Shown piece after piece: positions 1-8,229 of a stretch of DNA of 26,933 nt (position 1 is the stretch's first letter; each line of letters begins with the position of its first letter). This DNA is from Candidatus Thorarchaeota archaeon (lineage in GTDB: Archaea > Asgardarchaeota > Thorarchaeia > Thorarchaeales > Thorarchaeaceae), in assembly GCA_018238825.1 (NCBI GenBank), contig JABCSP010000006.1, positions 1-26,933 of the forward strand. The letters are read 5' to 3'. Below the pieces are notes generated by a model. The model was not told the origin of the DNA, did not search any database, and saw only the letters and a program-made list of their open reading frames with translations. The translations under genes were made by a program, and so were the position numbers.

Positions 1-1
1 T

Positions 2-3000
2 TTCAATGGAGTTGTCTATCACGGAACAGAGATGGCATATGATAACAGCGGTCTTATTCTCCTCTCAGAGGTTCCGGTTGATGGTGGAAGAGGGCGGATT
101 GATTTCGTTCTTGCTCGTGCAAAGCAACTGACACGAGTTGATGGCGCACCTTCAGTCGTAGTCTGTGAACCCTTTATGATCGTTGACCTGAAGACAAAGA
201 ATGCTTTCGACTTTGATATCTACGGAATCGAATCACGCACTTCAGATAAGGAGAATGTAGTTCGTGAATTCGTCTTAGAACATAGGGAACTGACTCCTGA
301 TGAGTGGGAGAATGTCCTTTCAAACACTCCAGATGATTATGAAGAAGAGCAACTTGATGCATATGAGAAGGCAGCTCTTACTGACTACAAGAGTGCGATG
401 TGGAAGGATGTTGATGCTCAGAAGAGCCTTGTTAAAGCTGTGCTGGTTGTTGACTCGCACCAGAGCTGGAAGGACATCAGTGAGGCAGTACTTCCTCTAT
501 GCTTGAAGGCATACAACAAATGTGTGGATGGTACAATATCAGAGGGGGATTTTCTCGTTCCTTCTGAAGGGGATAAGGAACTCAGAATTGCCATGCAATT
601 GCTCTCAGTCACCAGACCTAACACTGAAACTGAAAAAATGGTTATTCCTATTCCTCTGAAACCATTCAAGAAACGGATTGAGGATGAGAAAGAATTTGTG
701 CTCTATCTCACTGTTCCAGGAAGAGGTTCTCCCTCTCAGTCTGCTGCATCCATTGCAGAACGATGGCACGGTCTAGAATATGTACATGGTCTTGCACGAA
801 GACGCCATCGTGATGTGTTCTGGCTTGACCTAGTTGGTGAATACTCAGACCCAGTTCTGAGAAAGAAGCAGTTCAGGACGAAGTTCCAAACGGACTCGAT
901 CAAACGGTTCTTCAGAGATAGGGTTCAGGTGAAGGACCTCTCTGACCAAGTGCGTGAATATATCTATGAAGGAGCGCCTATCAGTTCTCTTCGAACATGG
1001 ATACAGAATCTTCTCAGAAACAGTCCAAACCCAATTATTGTGGTATCAGGGTGGGAAGCTCTTCGGAGAAGTACACCAAGATCACATCAAATGTACCTTG
1101 ATGAGATTGTGACAACCATAATACAGACAATTCCAGTCAAGAGTACTGCTGTGTGGTTTGCACGGCCTGTACCTATTGCACAGAGTAGTATTACCTATTC
1201 ATCAAGGTGTGTTGCTCCTTTCTATCAAGGGTCACTATGGCAAAATATTGTTGACATCATAATCTGGAATGTCGCCATGCCGCCTGACCGGTCCGGAGCT
1301 CGTATTTCAACAAATTACCATGAACGTGGTATTCTCATTGAGCGACCCGAAAAAAAACTTGAATGGAAGATAGTTGAGATCAAACCATTACGAGGGTGGG
1401 GACAGGATTTCCAATCTGGTGGGCGAAAGATACCTGAAGCCTATTACAGAGGTAGTGGCGCAGTTGTTCAAAGGAGTAGCTGGTACGTGGAGAAACAACT
1501 GAATAGAACATTGGAACTCATCCCCCATCTATTACCCCAACAGGAGTACAATCCAGAGCCTCACTCTAATTTCAATCTTGATATTGAGAAAGTGTCAATA
1601 GATTACAATGAGTCACAAGATTCCAGTCCAAGGCTCACATTCACACCTACTCAGGTCCATACAGAGAAGGAAACGGAAGATGGGCGGGTCAAACCTCTGT
1701 TACCGATAACTGACATCAATCGAAGGAGAGAATGCAGGCAGATGAGGCTTGATGTTTCTCTCCAACAACGGACCACACGTCCTCCTTCAGAGTATTATCT
1801 TTCCTCTAAGGAGATAGATGATCATAAGCTCGCACTCACTGAGATTCGACATCTGAGAAACACAATCAAGTTCTTGGAACGAGAGGAAGAAAACCACTTG
1901 AAGGATCTCCTTGATCAAGTATCAGAGGTGCTCGAAAATACAGATGAAACGATCCATGCAGAGAATACAAAATCACTTATGAATCGACTCCGACTCATTC
2001 GTCAGATCTTGGAAACCAACACCCTGAGCAAAGAGGTCTGGGCGCGGCTGTTACCTAATCGCTCTACCATTCCAAGATACCTTACGAAGGCCAGGAGAAA
2101 CCATGTGACCGCTATTCAGAACAGGCACCCGGATATACTCCTGATTAAAGGAAATCACCTCTTCTTCCTGATTCTTGCAGCTCTTGGTCCTAATCCCGGA
2201 GTATCATATCCTAGATTGCTGATGGCATTATGGGATTATGTGCTACCATGGCATCTCATTGGTCTTGGACTGAAACCAGAATATCCCAAGAGCCACATTA
2301 CTGGGAGATCAGTACTTGATAGACACAGGCTCTTGAAACGATTACATCATCGGATAGTAGGACGAAACAAGACTATTGACATGCAGGCATCTTTGACCAA
2401 TGTCAGGTTTGGACAATTGATTGCTCTGTCCTCTTCAGGAGCTGCAGACTCCACTCTTCTCTGGTTGTTATTCCAACGAACCCCAGGAACAAATGACATG
2501 AATGCAGCACTCCTGAATCCAAGAGGTATCGACCCCTCCCTCTCAATCGTTGATACGCTCCACAAGATGGTTTCGGAGAGAACCTATTGGAGCGAGAGCG
2601 ATCTGAACCTTCTGAGTTGGCATGCCAGATTACAGGGTGATGAGATTCGATTACGAATAATGGTTGCAGACCAGCACGGAGAGCAGGTTCTCTGGATAGA
2701 TGACAAGAAGCGAAGAAGATGGATTCCCATTGGGAATATCCACTACACAACTAGACGATTTGAGGATGTGACCCTGGTGCGCACTATAACCCTCTCTACA
2801 GATTCGCATCTTCAGTCCATAGAATATGATGATGTTCGGCTTCCTATTCATAAAATAGAGGACATGGTAGATATAGCGACGCTCATTCTGCATAAGGGAC
2901 TAGAAGGAAGCATATCTGCTACCTGTAGGGTAACGCTTGATACTAATGATGAGATGTACAGGGTCATCTTTACGAAGAAGAAATCTGAGGAGATGATAGG

Positions 3001-4231
3001 GGATCTTTTGATCAAAAGAACTGCAGACCTGTTGGAAATCCTTAGACGCCCTGATAACGAGTGCGAACCGGTTATGGTCAATGGACACAAATTGATTTGG
3101 AACAGGTTCAAAGACATCTCATACGACGACGATGTTGCATTGATTAGACCGTGGGTCAATAGACACAATCCCTTTCCAAAGATGAGCCTGAAGACACCTC
3201 CTACAGCAAGGGACTTGCTGCATGCTACCAAGGAGTTTGATATCACCATAGAGATGTATCACGACTCATGGACCTGTCCCTTGAAACATATCTCATTAGA
3301 GGATATACAAAAGAGTCATCGTTTAGCTCGGACCATTAAGCATCACTACCTTTTCGGATTTAGGAGTTCACTGGGAGAACCTATACACGTTAGTAATGAG
3401 CCGGGATTGCATCATGGATCATGTTGGAGGATTCATATTGATTCTCCACACACCCTCACACCTGAATTGAGGGAGCTCATGGAGGTCCGACTCACAGATG
3501 TCCAGGCACGGTTTCTCTTAGCTCCTCAAGAACTGGCCTACTGGTCAAAAGAAGGGCAACAATGGGTGACCCACACCTTCAAACTAGAGGTCAGAAAGGA
3601 CTGTATTGAAGAAGTGAAGGAGTCCTGGCATCTCCGCATGATGTTAGGACCGAAGTATGACCCAAGCCTTCCCGGAATGTATCTGCAAAACCCTGACAGG
3701 TGGAGCCCCTACATTGCCATCAGACCAGAATGTGTCATGATAGGTCTAAGGGAGAAGAGCACTGGACAGACACAAGAGAGAAGTGTTCCTGAACGGGATG
3801 TTGCCTTACGGGATGAGTCTGAAGTAAAGAAGCTTCTAGAACGTGAGATGAGAGGGTTCTTAGAGATTACTGGTATTACTGCGGACAGGAGATTGATGTC
3901 AGAGATTCAGGGCGAGATAGCAGCTTCGATAGAGATCTACGGAGTGAGCGAAGATAAGACGATGGTAGAGTTTGATGATGTAACTATTGAGCCGGACTCA
4001 ACAGGTGGACGGATTCTTTATGTGGTCTTGACATCAGATTTTGAGGTTCATAAGATTCCTGTCACCGGGCACCTGCACAATATTAGACAGGTGGGACGTG
4101 TTAACAGGGAGGATTTTGTGAGTAATGTTAGGGACCACCTTGGTGAGTTCAATCTAAGTGATGATGCCAGGGATAAGGCTGTGAAGGAGTGTATCAAAGT
4201 GATGAGAAAGGAGAAACTCATCACTAGATAG
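2..4231 (+). CDS. Very large uncharacterised protein, PD-(D/E)XK nuclease-like N-terminal part (5' partial)
   Basis: The reading frame has no stop before the left edge, so the protein is probably longer than the 1399 residues counted from the first in-window ATG (base 32). That ATG has no ribosome binding site, and the upstream frame already reads like protein. Residues are numbered from this ATG. Around residues 20-56 the pattern GGRGRIDFVL ... EPFMIVDLKTK resembles the PD-(D/E)XK nuclease core (D24, then D52-x-K54). Residues about 225-415 have alternating hydrophobic strands (DVFWLDLVGEY, NPIIVVSGWEAL, KSTAVWFARPV) that may be a RecA-like fold, but I see no canonical Walker A. A charged stretch with coiled-coil character lies near 600-670. 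The remainder to residue 1399 matches nothing I recognise. Possible roles are DNA processing or defence; this is inference only. The next gene is convergent. Confidence 0.85.
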   Translation, partial: FNGVVYHGTEMAYDNSGLILLSEVPVDGGRGRIDFVLARAKQLTRVDGAPSVVVCEPFMIVDLKTKNAFDFDIYGIESRTSDKENVVREFVLEHRELTPDEWENVLSNTPDDYEEEQLDAYEKAALTDYKSAMWKDVDAQKSLVKAVLVVDSHQSWKDISEAVLPLCLKAYNKCVDGTISEGDFLVPSEGDKELRIAMQLLSVTRPNTETEKMVIPIPLKPFKKRIEDEKEFVLYLTVPGRGSPSQSAASIAERWHGLEYVHGLARRRHRDVFWLDLVGEYSDPVLRKKQFRTKFQTDSIKRFFRDRVQVKDLSDQVREYIYEGAPISSLRTWIQNLLRNSPNPIIVVSGWEALRRSTPRSHQMYLDEIVTTIIQTIPVKSTAVWFARPVPIAQSSITYSSRCVAPFYQGSLWQNIVDIIIWNVAMPPDRSGARISTNYHERGILIERPEKKLEWKIVEIKPLRGWGQDFQSGGRKIPEAYYRGSGAVVQRSSWYVEKQLNRTLELIPHLLPQQEYNPEPHSNFNLDIEKVSIDYNESQDSSPRLTFTPTQVHTEKETEDGRVKPLLPITDINRRRECRQMRLDVSLQQRTTRPPSEYYLSSKEIDDHKLALTEIRHLRNTIKFLEREEENHLKDLLDQVSEVLENTDETIHAENTKSLMNRLRLIRQILETNTLSKEVWARLLPNRSTIPRYLTKARRNHVTAIQNRHPDILLIKGNHLFFLILAALGPNPGVSYPRLLMALWDYVLPWHLIGLGLKPEYPKSHITGRSVLDRHRLLKRLHHRIVGRNKTIDMQASLTNVRFGQLIALSSSGAADSTLLWLLFQRTPGTNDMNAALLNPRGIDPSLSIVDTLHKMVSERTYWSESDLNLLSWHARLQGDEIRLRIMVADQHGEQVLWIDDKKRRRWIPIGNIHYTTRRFEDVTLVRTITLSTDSHLQSIEYDDVRLPIHKIEDMVDIATLILHKGLEGSISATCRVTLDTNDEMYRVIFTKKKSEEMIGDLLIKRTADLLEILRRPDNECEPVMVNGHKLIWNRFKDISYDDDVALIRPWVNRHNPFPKMSLKTPPTARDLLHATKEFDITIEMYHDSWTCPLKHISLEDIQKSHRLARTIKHHYLFGFRSSLGEPIHVSNEPGLHHGSCWRIHIDSPHTLTPELRELMEVRLTDVQARFLLAPQELAYWSKEGQQWVTHTFKLEVRKDCIEEVKESWHLRMMLGPKYDPSLPGMYLQNPDRWSPYIAIRPECVMIGLREKSTGQTQERSVPERDVALRDESEVKKLLEREMRGFLEITGITADRRLMSEIQGEIAASIEIYGVSEDKTMVEFDDVTIEPDSTGGRILYVVLTSDFEVHKIPVTGHLHNIRQVGRVNREDFVSNVRDHLGEFNLSDDARDKAVKECIKVMRKEKLITR

Positions 4232-4290
4232 AATATTGTTAAGGTCAATCCACTATACAAATTTTGAAACCACAAAATTATGCATCAGTA

Positions 4291-4304
4291 TCTCTTTTTC
4301 TTTT
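4291..4304 (+). terminator. T-rich putative terminator after the large gene
   Basis: A run of mostly T (CTCTTTTTCTTTTC) lies about 60 bases after the stop of the large gene, in the gap between convergent genes. Archaeal termination commonly occurs at T tracts. No stable stem precedes it, so this is a composition-based call. Confidence 0.35.
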
Positions 4305-4347
4305 CAAATCAAGTCTAAGATACGATTTGATGCAAGTATTGGGCTAC

Positions 4348-4614
4348 TTACATTCTGGAAACCATTTCTACTTCGACTTGTGCAACTCCCTCAACGGCGC
4401 TAATTGCTTCTTCGAGGTCATCTGTGCCTCCCAGTGACTCATCTCTTACAAGATTCATCCTAATGGCTATCAGGCCAAAAGCTACTGGTTGCCTTTCTAT
4501 TGCACCAACATCAGTTCCTTCTGGAATCGAACTCTTTATTCTCTCGAGTAGATCATCCAAGTCTATTTCAACGCCATCTGGCATAATTTTCAATGTCATT
4601 ACAACTCTTGCCAT
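4348..4614 (-). CDS. ef1b: Translation elongation factor aEF1B (EF-1 beta)
   Basis: This 88-residue protein is the archaeal guanine-nucleotide exchange factor for aEF1A, acting in cytoplasmic translation elongation. The whole protein fits the small alpha-beta sandwich family: it opens MARVVMTLKIMPDGVEIDLD, has the loop PVAFGLIAIRMNLVRDE in the middle, and ends GVAQVEVEMVSRM. Its length is typical for archaea. It follows the 55-residue zinc-finger gene by 24 bases. A GGAG motif about 10 bases before the ATG supports the start. The pair zinc-finger protein plus aEF1B is a recurrent archaeal arrangement and is probably one transcript. Confidence 0.95.
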   Translation of the reverse strand: MARVVMTLKIMPDGVEIDLDDLLERIKSSIPEGTDVGAIERQPVAFGLIAIRMNLVRDESLGGTDDLEEAISAVEGVAQVEVEMVSRM

Positions 4615-4638
4615 TAAGAATCAACTCCGTTTCTGGGT

Positions 4639-4806
4639 CTATGGTCCTTCAAATCCACAGTTGGGACAGGTGTATCTATTGGAAAAGCGTCTGCATGATT
4701 CACAACGCCAGATTGTGAACTCACCACAGGAAGGACATTGCAACTTTACGCTATCCTCTTGTGGCGAAACGGACGCGTGACAGGATGTGCACCTAGTAGC
4801 TCTCAT
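4639..4806 (-). CDS. Small HVO_2753-type zinc-finger protein (55 aa)
   Basis: Reading the complement from 4806 gives a 55-residue protein starting MRATRCTSCHASVSP. It has four CxxC knuckles: CTSC, CPSC, CESC and CPNC, the last followed by GFEGP at the C-terminus. This is the pattern of the tiny archaeal double zinc-ribbon proteins usually encoded just upstream of aEF1B and thought to bind RNA or ribosomes. That functional assignment comes from the family, not from this sequence. A GGTGAT motif lies about 12 bases before the start. A 12-base palindrome (ATTGTTAACAAT) overlaps the start codon. The likely promoter is the shared TATA region near 4880. Confidence 0.88.
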   Translation of the reverse strand: MRATRCTSCHASVSPQEDSVKLQCPSCGEFTIWRCESCRRFSNRYTCPNCGFEGP

Positions 4807-4836
4807 TGTTAACAATCATCACCAGAAAGGTTGTAG

Positions 4837-4855
4837 TCGGTATAGACAGTACCGA
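4837..4855. promoter_or_regulatory. Inverted repeat in the divergent zinc-finger/FEN1 promoter region
   Basis: TCGGTA and TACCGA form a 6-base inverted repeat with a 7-base spacer, followed on the plus strand by TTTTT. From the TATA-like element near 4884 it would lie just downstream of a minus-strand transcription start. It could therefore be an operator or a 5' leader hairpin of the zinc-finger/aEF1B transcript. Function is inferred. Confidence 0.3.
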
Positions 4856-4879
4856 TTTTTAGCCCGAACTGAGAATTTG

Positions 4880-4887
4880 TTATAAAT
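4880..4887. promoter_or_regulatory. TATA-like box, possibly bidirectional
   Basis: TTATAAAT lies in the 158-base divergent intergenic region, 78 bases upstream of the FEN1 ATG and a similar distance from the zinc-finger ATG. It reads as a TATA box in either direction. A second AT-rich candidate for FEN1 (GATAAAAT) lies near 4914. Confidence 0.45.
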
Positions 4888-4964
4888 CTGTCGAAGCAAC
4901 ATGCCATCTGAAAAGATAAAATGCTGAGTTATCATTAGTAGATTGAACCTCTGGAGATGATTTG

Positions 4965-5999
4965 ATGGGAACAAAGCTTGCTGATATCATAGAGGCTGAA
5001 ACACTTACACTAAGTGCTCTTTCTGGAAAGGAACTTGCAGTTGATGCTTTCAACACAATCTATTCCTTCTTAGCAACAATTCGTCAGCCTGATGGTACAC
5101 CACTAACGGACAGACAAGGAAGAGTGACCAGTCATCTCAGTGGTATGTTCTACCGTAATATCAATCTCCTTGAGAATGGTATCAACCCAGTGTACGTCTA
5201 CGATGGTAAAGCACCGAAACTGAAGGCTCCAGAAGTCCAGCGTCGACGTGAGATACGTGATGCCGCTTATGAGAAGTGGAAGAAAGCCAAAGAGGAGGGT
5301 CGAATCGAAGATGCTCGGAAAGCAGGACAGGCAAGCTCCAGGCTCACCGGCCCTATGATTGATGAGAGTAAGGACCTACTCCAAGCTCTTGGTATTCCTG
5401 TAATTCAAGCACCCTCTGAGGGAGAAGCAGTGGCCGCACAGATGGCTCGAGAGGGTTTCGTATGGGCAAGTGCCAGTCAAGATAATGACTCATTACTCTA
5501 CAATTGTCCCAGGATGATTCGAAATCTATCAATCTCCGGTAGACGAAGAGTTTCTCGCTCTAAGAAGTACAAAAGTATAGATCCTGAGCTTATCTTATTG
5601 GACCAAAATCTTCAGTTACTTGGAATAACTCGAGAACAACTAATCGATATTGCAATATTAGTAGGCACCGACTATAATGATAGTGTCAAAGGTATTGGTC
5701 CAAAGACCGCCCTTAAATTAGTCAAGAAGCATGGCAATCTTGAAACTATTGAAACTGATAGAGGAACAAAGTTTGACTTTCCATATGATGAGATACGTGA
5801 AATCTTTCTGAACCCCCCAAAATTAGACTTAGAGAAACCAAAGTGGTCTACTCCTCAACCTGACGAGATTGAAAGGATACTCTGTAAAGAACATGACTTC
5901 AGTGAGAGTAGAATTCAGAAGTCCCTTGAACGCCTCCATAAAGCATTAGAGGAAATTCGTGGGTCCATTCATCAAAGCTCGCTTTCTGATTTCTTCTAA
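4965..5999 (+). CDS. fen: Flap endonuclease 1 (FEN1)
   Basis: Structure-specific 5' flap nuclease that removes Okazaki-fragment flaps in replication and repair. I chose the ATG at 4965 over the adjacent in-frame TTG at 4962. It gives the family N-terminus Met-Gly and has GGAGATGA 8 bases upstream. The 344-residue protein carries the expected metal ligands: D27 in the N region, D80 (YVYDGKAP), E152 and E154 (PSEGEA), D173 and D175 (SQDNDS) and D236 (GTDYND), followed by a helix-hairpin-helix (KGIGPKTALKLVKK). The C-terminus QSSLSDFF is a PCNA-binding PIP box. A similar nucleotide end, LSDFF plus stop, recurs at 7581-7598. Confidence 0.97.
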   Translation: MGTKLADIIEAETLTLSALSGKELAVDAFNTIYSFLATIRQPDGTPLTDRQGRVTSHLSGMFYRNINLLENGINPVYVYDGKAPKLKAPEVQRRREIRDAAYEKWKKAKEEGRIEDARKAGQASSRLTGPMIDESKDLLQALGIPVIQAPSEGEAVAAQMAREGFVWASASQDNDSLLYNCPRMIRNLSISGRRRVSRSKKYKSIDPELILLDQNLQLLGITREQLIDIAILVGTDYNDSVKGIGPKTALKLVKKHGNLETIETDRGTKFDFPYDEIREIFLNPPKLDLEKPKWSTPQPDEIERILCKEHDFSESRIQKSLERLHKALEEIRGSIHQSSLSDFF

Positions 6000-6120
6000 C
6001 GGTAATAAACTGCGAATCAAGAATACAGCAAGTTTTGGTGACCTGTAAAAAGTGACTGACCTATTTTTACCAAGGGACAAGGTGAATCTCAGAAATGCGA
6101 AAGAGAATGACTACGGTCAA
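5982..6120 (+). repeat. Copy A of the FEN1-to-RPA junction (FEN1 3' end plus relic RPA promoter and 5' end)
   Basis: Bases 5982-6043 (FEN1 LSDFF-stop and what follows) resemble 7581-7655: 18 of the first 19 bases match, then ATAAACT, GAAT, AGCAAGTTT and GTGAC recur. Bases about 6053-6120 resemble 8241-8310, the leader and first codons of the RPA-like gene. Shared blocks include AAGGTGAATC, ATGCGAAA, AGAATGAC and GTCA at matching spacing. The relic ATG at 6095 begins MRKRMT-like codons but leads to no long ORF here, so it is a non-functional RPA 5' relic. Alignment was done by eye. Confidence 0.6.
6045..6070 (+). terminator. Inverted repeat after FEN1, possible terminator
   Basis: GTAAAAA and TTTTTAC form a 7-base inverted repeat with a 12-base loop, starting 45 bases after the FEN1 stop. 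The T-rich arm could end the FEN1 transcript. It lies inside the junction repeat, where the other copy has a TATA-like box, so it may be a decayed promoter instead. Confidence 0.25.
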
Positions 6121-6261
6121 GCTAATGTTGATACGAAGATGGTCTATCAGATAGTTCCTTTTGCTCTCCTATAATCCATAGTTTGAATCCTTTTTCTCCC
6201 CAAACACGTTGTGGACAGATATGCCGCACTATTCCACCGCTGTTTCTCATACCTAACTATC

Positions 6262-7389
6262 TTAGATTCTGGTCTTCTTGAACAAATATATCCTGAGAAC
6301 CACAACTATGATGACCACACCAGAGCCAGCTGAAATTGCAAGTAACACATAGGTTAGAGGGTCCAGTGTTTCAGGAGTGCCTGTGGTAGTTGTTGTAGTT
6401 ATCACCTCACTTACATCTAGGTTGAAGTTTCCACTCAGCACGTTTCCAAAGGTATCATTGACAAAGACCTCGACATTATAGTTCCCTACTGCTAATGGAC
6501 TCACACTGGTCAGAGTTCCCTCTTGATCAATTGCAAAGTGTGTTGAGTCAGTGACCCACCATGTGTCAAGACCTGCATAATCATCAGCATGAAGCGAATA
6601 GAGGAAATCATCACCCTCAGTTATCGATTGGTCAACAAGCGGTTCAATCCAGTAAGGACTCACGTGGTCGATAATATCAACAGTGTCACTCACGGTGACA
6701 TTGTCGAAGATGAAATACGAGTCTGTGTGAGTTTCCAATGCAAAGTATTCAGAAGTGCTCCAGCGCGTGTCCATACCCTGCAATCTCAAAGTTCCATTCA
6801 GATAGACATACATGTTACTGTCAGGTTGTCTAGTGATGTCGATGTGTATCCATCCAGAAGTTCTATTGAACGAGTATGTATCTATTTCATCAAGTATGCT
6901 ACCAGCTAGATCTGGTATCCAATAGGCTAATGTAAAGTGGATGATAGCACCATCTGGATACAGATAGACCACATACCCATGGGGTCCACCTATTATTTCA
7001 GGATTATTATAGTAATTCGATGTAAACGAAATTAAGGTATGGCTAAAATCATATTCAAGAAAAACATCTAGACTCCAAGTACCTGTAGTTGTAGTGCTAT
7101 TATGGAACATATAATTGATGATAGGTCCGGTCGCATAGAGCATTCCATCAGTCACAGAAACATTTGCAGGGCATTCTCCCCCATGAGTCAAATTATATCC
7201 ACCGAATATCCACTGGTTAAAAGTCATAGTTTCATTCTCAAAATCATCAGACCAAACCTCAGAGCTAAGTTGTGTATTGTTAGTACTTAGAATTGAGAGA
7301 TTCGCCGAGTCTGAACTCACAGGTATATGTGAGAGCAATAGACCAAGAACAATCGCAAAGAAGATTGTTCGATATTTTCGATGGAACAC
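6262..7389 (-). CDS. Secreted, membrane-anchored surface protein with lectin-like and Ig-like domains
   Basis: The 375-residue protein starts at GTG; no in-frame ATG lies upstream, and the next is at about codon 54, past the signal sequence. Residues 8-24 (IFFAIVLGLLLSHIPVS) are a signal peptide or N-terminal anchor. Residues about 47-235 have the look of a concanavalin-A/LamG-type beta sandwich (SDDFENETMTFNQWIFGGYN). Residues about 245-330 resemble a putative-Ig/cadherin-like repeat (SITEGDDFLYSLHADDYAG). A Thr-rich linker follows at 333-340. A C-terminal membrane helix sits at about 346-368 with basic KKTR after it. Expected orientation is outward, with many NxS/T sequons. It lies opposite to FEN1 and RPA and between duplicated flanks, so it may have been inserted there. 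The ligand is unknown. Confidence 0.85.
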   Translation of the reverse strand: MFHRKYRTIFFAIVLGLLLSHIPVSSDSANLSILSTNNTQLSSEVWSDDFENETMTFNQWIFGGYNLTHGGECPANVSVTDGMLYATGPIINYMFHNSTTTTGTWSLDVFLEYDFSHTLISFTSNYYNNPEIIGGPHGYVVYLYPDGAIIHFTLAYWIPDLAGSILDEIDTYSFNRTSGWIHIDITRQPDSNMYVYLNGTLRLQGMDTRWSTSEYFALETHTDSYFIFDNVTVSDTVDIIDHVSPYWIEPLVDQSITEGDDFLYSLHADDYAGLDTWWVTDSTHFAIDQEGTLTSVSPLAVGNYNVEVFVNDTFGNVLSGNFNLDVSEVITTTTTTGTPETLDPLTYVLLAISAGSGVVIIVVVLRIYLFKKTRI

Positions 7390-7580
7390 ATGAATCCCTC
7401 TCTATCTCTTTGGGTATTCACCCATATAATTCTAGGTTTAAGTATTGAGAACCCATGCTTTCGTGTTATCACCATGCAAGCTCAATGCATCCATCAACTC
7501 TGGATACTTCTGAAACATGTCACACTCTTTGAGAGTCTTCATGAAGATATATCAAGTCTTGCAGATGTATTACTAATTCT

Positions 7581-7664
7581 CTCTCTGATTTCTTCTAACA
7601 GCTCAATGGCAACAGCCATAAACTATGAATGAAGAGGGGAGCAAGTTTCCGTGACTATAAATAG
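7581..7664 (+). repeat. Copy B: relic of the FEN1 3' end and its downstream promoter
   Basis: CTCTCTGATTTCTTCTAA reads LSDFF-stop, as at the FEN1 C-terminus, but the preceding frame is not FEN1-like and has lost the PIP-box Gln. After an extra stretch of about 18 bases, similarity to 6003-6043 resumes (ATAAACT, GAAT, AGCAAGTTT, GTGAC) and ends in TATAAATAG. It is a non-coding relic by eye alignment. Confidence 0.55.
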
Positions 7665-7683
7665 CATATCGCAAATTTATCTC

Positions 7684-7723
7684 GTGATGAGTTTTTCTTC
7701 TCTCATCACTCTGACACACTTTT
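7684..7723 (+). terminator. Hairpin with following T run (putative terminator or structured element)
   Basis: GTGATGAG (7684-7691) and CTCATCAC (7702-7709) form a perfect 8-base inverted repeat with a 10-base pyrimidine loop. Five T follow at 7719-7723. No clear upstream plus-strand gene uses it. Confidence 0.35.
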
Positions 7724-7733
7724 TCATAATAAC

Positions 7734-7803
7734 GAAATTGTATGAGTTCATATGCCCTCATCAAAATGAAATTGTATGAACGGACTAGGTATGTGGACTA
7801 GGT
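7734..7803. repeat. Short direct repeats
   Basis: GAAATTGTATGA occurs at 7734-7745 and again at 7768-7779. GGACTAGGT occurs at 7782-7790 and 7795-7803. Such local duplications suggest slippage or a decaying insertion and fit the non-coding look of the area. Confidence 0.55.
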
Positions 7804-8096
7804 CAGTTGTTCGAGGAACAACTAATCGACGTGCGCGACTGAAAGCCCGAAAGAAGAAGCCTTCAAAAGGGAAGTCCTTACTCTCCAAAAAGGAACCAAC
7901 ATCAGGTTCTGGAGAGTCCGCGGCTGTTCACTTTGTCCAGTCGGACCTTGCTTGTTTCAGTGATGAAACTGATGAGAGTGATAATGACCCCGCCGTGGTA
8001 AGAACTGTGGAAATGCTCTCTGTTGCTGGAAGTGATGTTCCAGTGCTCAAACAGGAGAAGGAAGCCAGGTCTTCAGGAGGGATCCCATCCCGATGA
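7776..8096 (+). CDS. Doubtful 106-residue hypothetical protein
   Basis: The ORF opens MNGLGMWTRSVV and has a strongly basic stretch (RRARLKARKKKPSKGKS) followed by an acidic Ser/Asp-rich stretch. I recognise no domain. There is no clear ribosome binding site, an 8-base inverted repeat (7805-7823) lies inside the first codons, and an equally long opposite-strand frame overlaps it. It sits within the segment that separates relic copies of the FEN1-RPA junction. It may be a fragment of a decayed gene or simply an open frame. Confidence 0.25.
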   Translation: MNGLGMWTRSVVRGTTNRRARLKARKKKPSKGKSLLSKKEPTSGSGESAAVHFVQSDLACFSDETDESDNDPAVVRTVEMLSVAGSDVPVLKQEKEARSSGGIPSR

Positions 8097-8182
8097 TAGT
8101 TGACAAAGCTCTTGCTAATTTCAAAGTCTTCTGGATTTTGAGAAGTGGTGACACTGGCAAGGGAAGGGCGGAACATAGAAGT

Positions 8183-8221
8183 ATCTTACAGTTAAGGTTC
8201 ACTCACCACAAAATGTAAGAT
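8183..8221. promoter_or_regulatory. 8-base inverted repeat upstream of the RPA-like promoter
   Basis: ATCTTACA (8183-8190) and TGTAAGAT (8214-8221) are perfect complements with a 23-base spacer. They end 9 bases before the TATA-like box at 8230. This could be an operator-type dyad or the end structure of the preceding segment. Confidence 0.3.
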
Positions 8222-8229
8222 GTAGGTCA

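Larger units (their letters stand above)
7390..7775. other. Intergenic stretch without a convincing gene
   Basis: It holds the probable minus-strand promoter of the surface protein (an AT-rich TTTAAG-like box near 7434-7441), the decayed FEN1 3' copy at 7581-7655, a TATA-like TATAAATAG at 7656-7664, an 8-base inverted repeat at 7684-7709 and short direct repeats from 7734 on. The small frames across it lack start signals and family features. Confidence 0.5.

Noticed and set aside
4424..4780. Plus-strand 118-residue frame.
   Set aside because: It is antisense to aEF1B and the zinc-finger gene, both of which are clear family members.
7381..7632. Plus-strand 83-residue frame.
   Set aside because: No ribosome binding site or recognisable features, and it runs through the promoter of the surface protein and the FEN1 relic.
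7684..7714. GTGATGA followed by CTGA, resembling boxes C and D of a guide RNA.
   Set aside because: No C' or D' boxes at the right spacing, and the same bases form an 8-base hairpin; better explained as a stem-loop.
7811..7830. Short match between 7811-7830 and the FEN1 coding region near 5631-5648.
   Set aside because: It falls within a local palindrome and does not extend, so it is probably chance rather than another FEN1 relic.
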